From Branchiostoma floridae (taxonomy: Eukaryota; Chordata; Leptocardii; Amphioxiformes; Branchiostomatidae), in NCBI RefSeq assembly GCF_000003815.2, contig NC_049983.1, positions 10,919,482 to 10,975,400 of the forward strand: a DNA stretch of 55,919 nucleotides, read 5' to 3'. This document shows positions 53,201-55,919 of the stretch, piece after piece. The translations under genes and the position numbers were made by a program. A model generated the notes under the pieces. The model did not search any database. It was given only the letters and a program-made list of their open reading frames with translations, and had not been told where the DNA came from. The first letter of the stretch is position 1; the number at the start of each line of letters is the position of its first letter.

Positions 53201-55919
53201 TCCTTACTATTTTATTAGGATTGCTTATGGATTTGTTGTCGGACTAAACTCTGTCTCGGAAGTCTATGAATAATTGATTTATCCAGGAGCGGCCTGATGT
53301 CATAAACTTAAATACACACATCGTTGAACCAATATTGATCAACAGCAAAGCGGTAGTGCGTTTTATGCAAAACACGAACGTCTGAATTGTACCCAAATTA
53401 GGCGTTTTAGTTTTTCTATCAACTAAAATTAATCCTCATTGATGAGCAATTACATTGACGCGTGTCACCCTTTGTGGAACCAAATTAGCAGAAACATGAT
53501 ATGTTTTTTCCACATCATACCCTCCCATCATGGTGGCCACCTTGGTAAGACAATCTTTCTGTGAAACGGCTCAATCATTATATCACCATGTCGTCAAACG
53601 CGTTACAGGTACAGCATAGCAATGATTTAGCAAACATGAATATGGAAACCAATACCTCTATCGTTTATGATTTCAGGGACACCTTAACGACGTCTTTAAA
53701 TATTCGATTTCGATTTCCCTGCCCTTAATGCATGTTTACGACAGCAGGCGTCTTTTAAGCAAATGAACATAAACCGCAAGCTATTTATAGTCACCTACAT
53801 AACCTGATATTGCTGATTTCATGTTTTTGTATCGTTGATATTGTATGATATAAATCGAAGAATTGATGAAAAATTTTCAATATCAGAAACATGAGCCTGA
53901 ATGTATTTCCGACTTGGTAGTCCTTTTTTGTTTTTAATGTAAAAATCATACAGCCCTTTCAGAACGTTGTTGACAAATAAAAGTTCTATAAAAACACTGC
54001 GAATTCTGCATTTTATATACTCGTGAACGTTCCCCAGTGCATGGCGTGCATGCATTGTATCCATGTTAGTCTAAAAATATAGGGCTTGGGCTTAACAAAA
54101 TACTTTCTGTTTCAAATGACTTTAATCCTTAGAGACCACCCCTTAAGCTTGATGCACTAGTAAAAGAGAATCTCATCTATTTCAATAGGCCCCTCCAGTG
54201 AACAGCCTCTCACGTAATCCAGATCATAAAAACGTTTGTGTGGCCTGAAACCTGGGCGTTACTTAACAACGTCATTGCTTCATTCATAACGATATTAATG
54301 TCTTACTTGTGTTTCCAGTTTTTACTAGCTATTTCACGTTATACTTTAAGTTCCAGACTGACTTTCATATTTCTGTTGCTTCCTCTTTACACTTGATTCT
54401 AAGTAATAACCTTATCACACTTGCCATATCGTGTCAAAGAAACCAATGTACATGACAAATATGTACGAACTAAGCTCTTGTTGAAACGTGTGTGTGTTCT
54501 GTCTGTGCAGCATGCAAACATGCATAAGAAAAATCTTTGAGTCCGATTATTGTGACTAATGGTAAAGTTTGAATGCATCAACATCTGTCAGATCCAAGCC
54601 TCTATATGATCCCTCTAGCTTTATCACCCATCGTGAAGGAAGATTCTATTTGTACCCGTCTTCGCGTCTTCACGGTGAAGGTGAAGTTCAAGACCCAAAT
54701 CATCCGTCTTCCTAAACTATCGAAGTGCATGGATGAGAGTTTCATCTCATCCATCCATCATGACATGCTACCTCATATTTCTTTTCTGCCAAATCTGTAT
54801 TCGTGTTATCCATCGAAGTATGATATAACAAATGCACAATGTCTCACAATCATAATGTGAAAATAACCATTATGTACAAGCAAGAAAAAATTCTGAGTTA
54901 ATAAAATATATTTTATGGAACAATACATTTTATCGAACACGATTACTTTTGAGAAGGAGTAATGGCATCGGGGCGCACCAACTGAGTTTTCTTAACCAAC
55001 GGGGGTCGATACCGACTTCCAATATTACATAAAAGCTTTTGATGAACTACTAATGGCAAACATACTAACTCTTGTGTCCACAGGAATTGGGTCAGAAAAC
55101 TGAGCGATTCGGTCGAAAAATATAGTAAGAATTCCTTTTTTGTTGGAGAACCGTTAACTTGTTCTAAAACAAACTTTACAATTGCCAAAAGGTCAATGTA
55201 GTGGCTAATATGTAATACAATTTAAGCAGGACATTAATGGAGTAGGTTGGATTGATATATCTAAAGGCACGAATAAGTCGACGAAAGGACATGCGTGTTA
55301 CTTCCGACATATCGCCTTTCTCATATTCCTTTCTCAGTGAGGTTAGGGGGTCGAGGAGCAACCCTTTGATGGCAAACGTTATCATGTTCATGGTGTATTG
55401 AGTTAGACCAGTCATAACCGCAGGACTACGGAACGAATACGTACAAGGATATTTCTGCCATGTTTCTGTGACTAAGATTTCAATACATTCTTGGCCAGCA
55501 GTCTGTCGCTAAAAGTCCTCGGGGCGTACTTGCGCATTACTGAGATATTACACAGCACATAAACCCCACAAAAAAGTCTAAGGTCTTACAAAGATGTGTG
55601 ATACCACATTTTACAGTGCTGCATGACAGGTAAACCTTACCACAACATGTAACAGTAGGCCGGCTGTACTTTATCAGTAATTGCGCAGTGTTATGAACGT
55701 GGGAAAATATAAGATGTAGACCTCTATGTCTCGATTTTCTTCCTTCGTCATATTGATGAATAGATATGGTACTGTCAATCGAAATCAAGTTTGTTGTCAA
55801 GAATGTCATAGAACTCAAGTTTCTTTTTCTGAGTATCTCATATCTTCTCATGTTTCTTGCCATGTACTACCTGTCGAATTGTTCTTGACTCTTACACATC
55901 CCCAAATTTCTTAATAAAC
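50216..55919. other. Upstream pclo intron (no gene seen)
   Basis: 5.7 kb of AT-rich DNA with scattered short open frames and no splice-consistent exon. Apart from the MITE at 50665-50884 I see no element. Confidence 0.4.
50665..50884. mobile_element. MITE-like element with GGGCGCGGTCACA termini
   Basis: The left end gggcgcggtcacatagggca is inverted at the right end (gacctctgtgactgcgtcc, with mismatches), about 35-bp imperfect arms, 220 bp in total. GC-rich ends contrast with the AT-rich surroundings. Confidence 0.65.

Overview
The window is eukaryotic nuclear DNA. Genes are split into short exons with GT-AG introns, intergenic and intronic DNA is AT-rich, and there are many microsatellites, MITE-like inverted repeats, SINE/LINE pieces and four 100-N assembly gaps. 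The best guess for the source is a cephalochordate (amphioxus, Branchiostoma-like). The left gene has the FYEMD / YADLD tail plus LRR style I associate with lancelet immune-type gene families, and the main gene is a chordate-like Piccolo present in a single, compact form. This assignment rests on memory of families, not on a search.

Main gene (minus strand, about 8.7-50.2 kb): the C-terminal part of a Piccolo (PCLO/Fife-type) presynaptic active-zone scaffold. I reconstructed 29 coding exons by hand. Every junction keeps frame and the total of 7077 nt is divisible by three, ending in a TGA at 8693-8695. In order (5' to 3', high to low coordinates) it has a long low-complexity scaffold region (exons 1-6), a PDZ domain (exons 7-10), a linker, a C2A domain with all five Ca2+-ligand aspartates (exons 12-16), a Ser/Arg/Pro-rich linker cut into many small exons including a 21-bp microexon (exons 16-26), and a C2B domain with degenerate Ca2+ ligands (exons 27-29). 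The N-terminal zinc fingers and the promoter must lie beyond the right edge. The introns carry most of the repeats.

Left gene (plus strand, 619-4680): three exons encode a tail with tandem YEND repeats, FYxMD and YADLD motifs, then a membrane span and a Thr/Ser-rich stalk. A fourth exon, phase-compatible, encodes NLR/ribonuclease-inhibitor-type leucine-rich repeats and ends in a stop. Exons 1-3 belong together with good confidence; joining the LRR exon is plausible but unproven. The two genes converge and are separated by about 4 kb that contains a LINE 3' end in minus orientation and the presumed 3' UTRs.

Repeats: a tRNA-derived SINE (1.8-2.1 kb), a long CA tract (2.47-2.85 kb), LINE 3' ends (5.2-5.6, 10.98-11.19 and 31.0-31.3 kb), several MITE-like elements, tandem arrays with periods of about 118, 146 and 178 bp in the large 5' introns, and a hammerhead-ribozyme-like motif at 49.72-49.76 kb. 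The right-hand 5.7 kb (50.2-55.9 kb) holds no gene I can support and is read as the next upstream intron. No prokaryote-type system, CRISPR array or operon is present.
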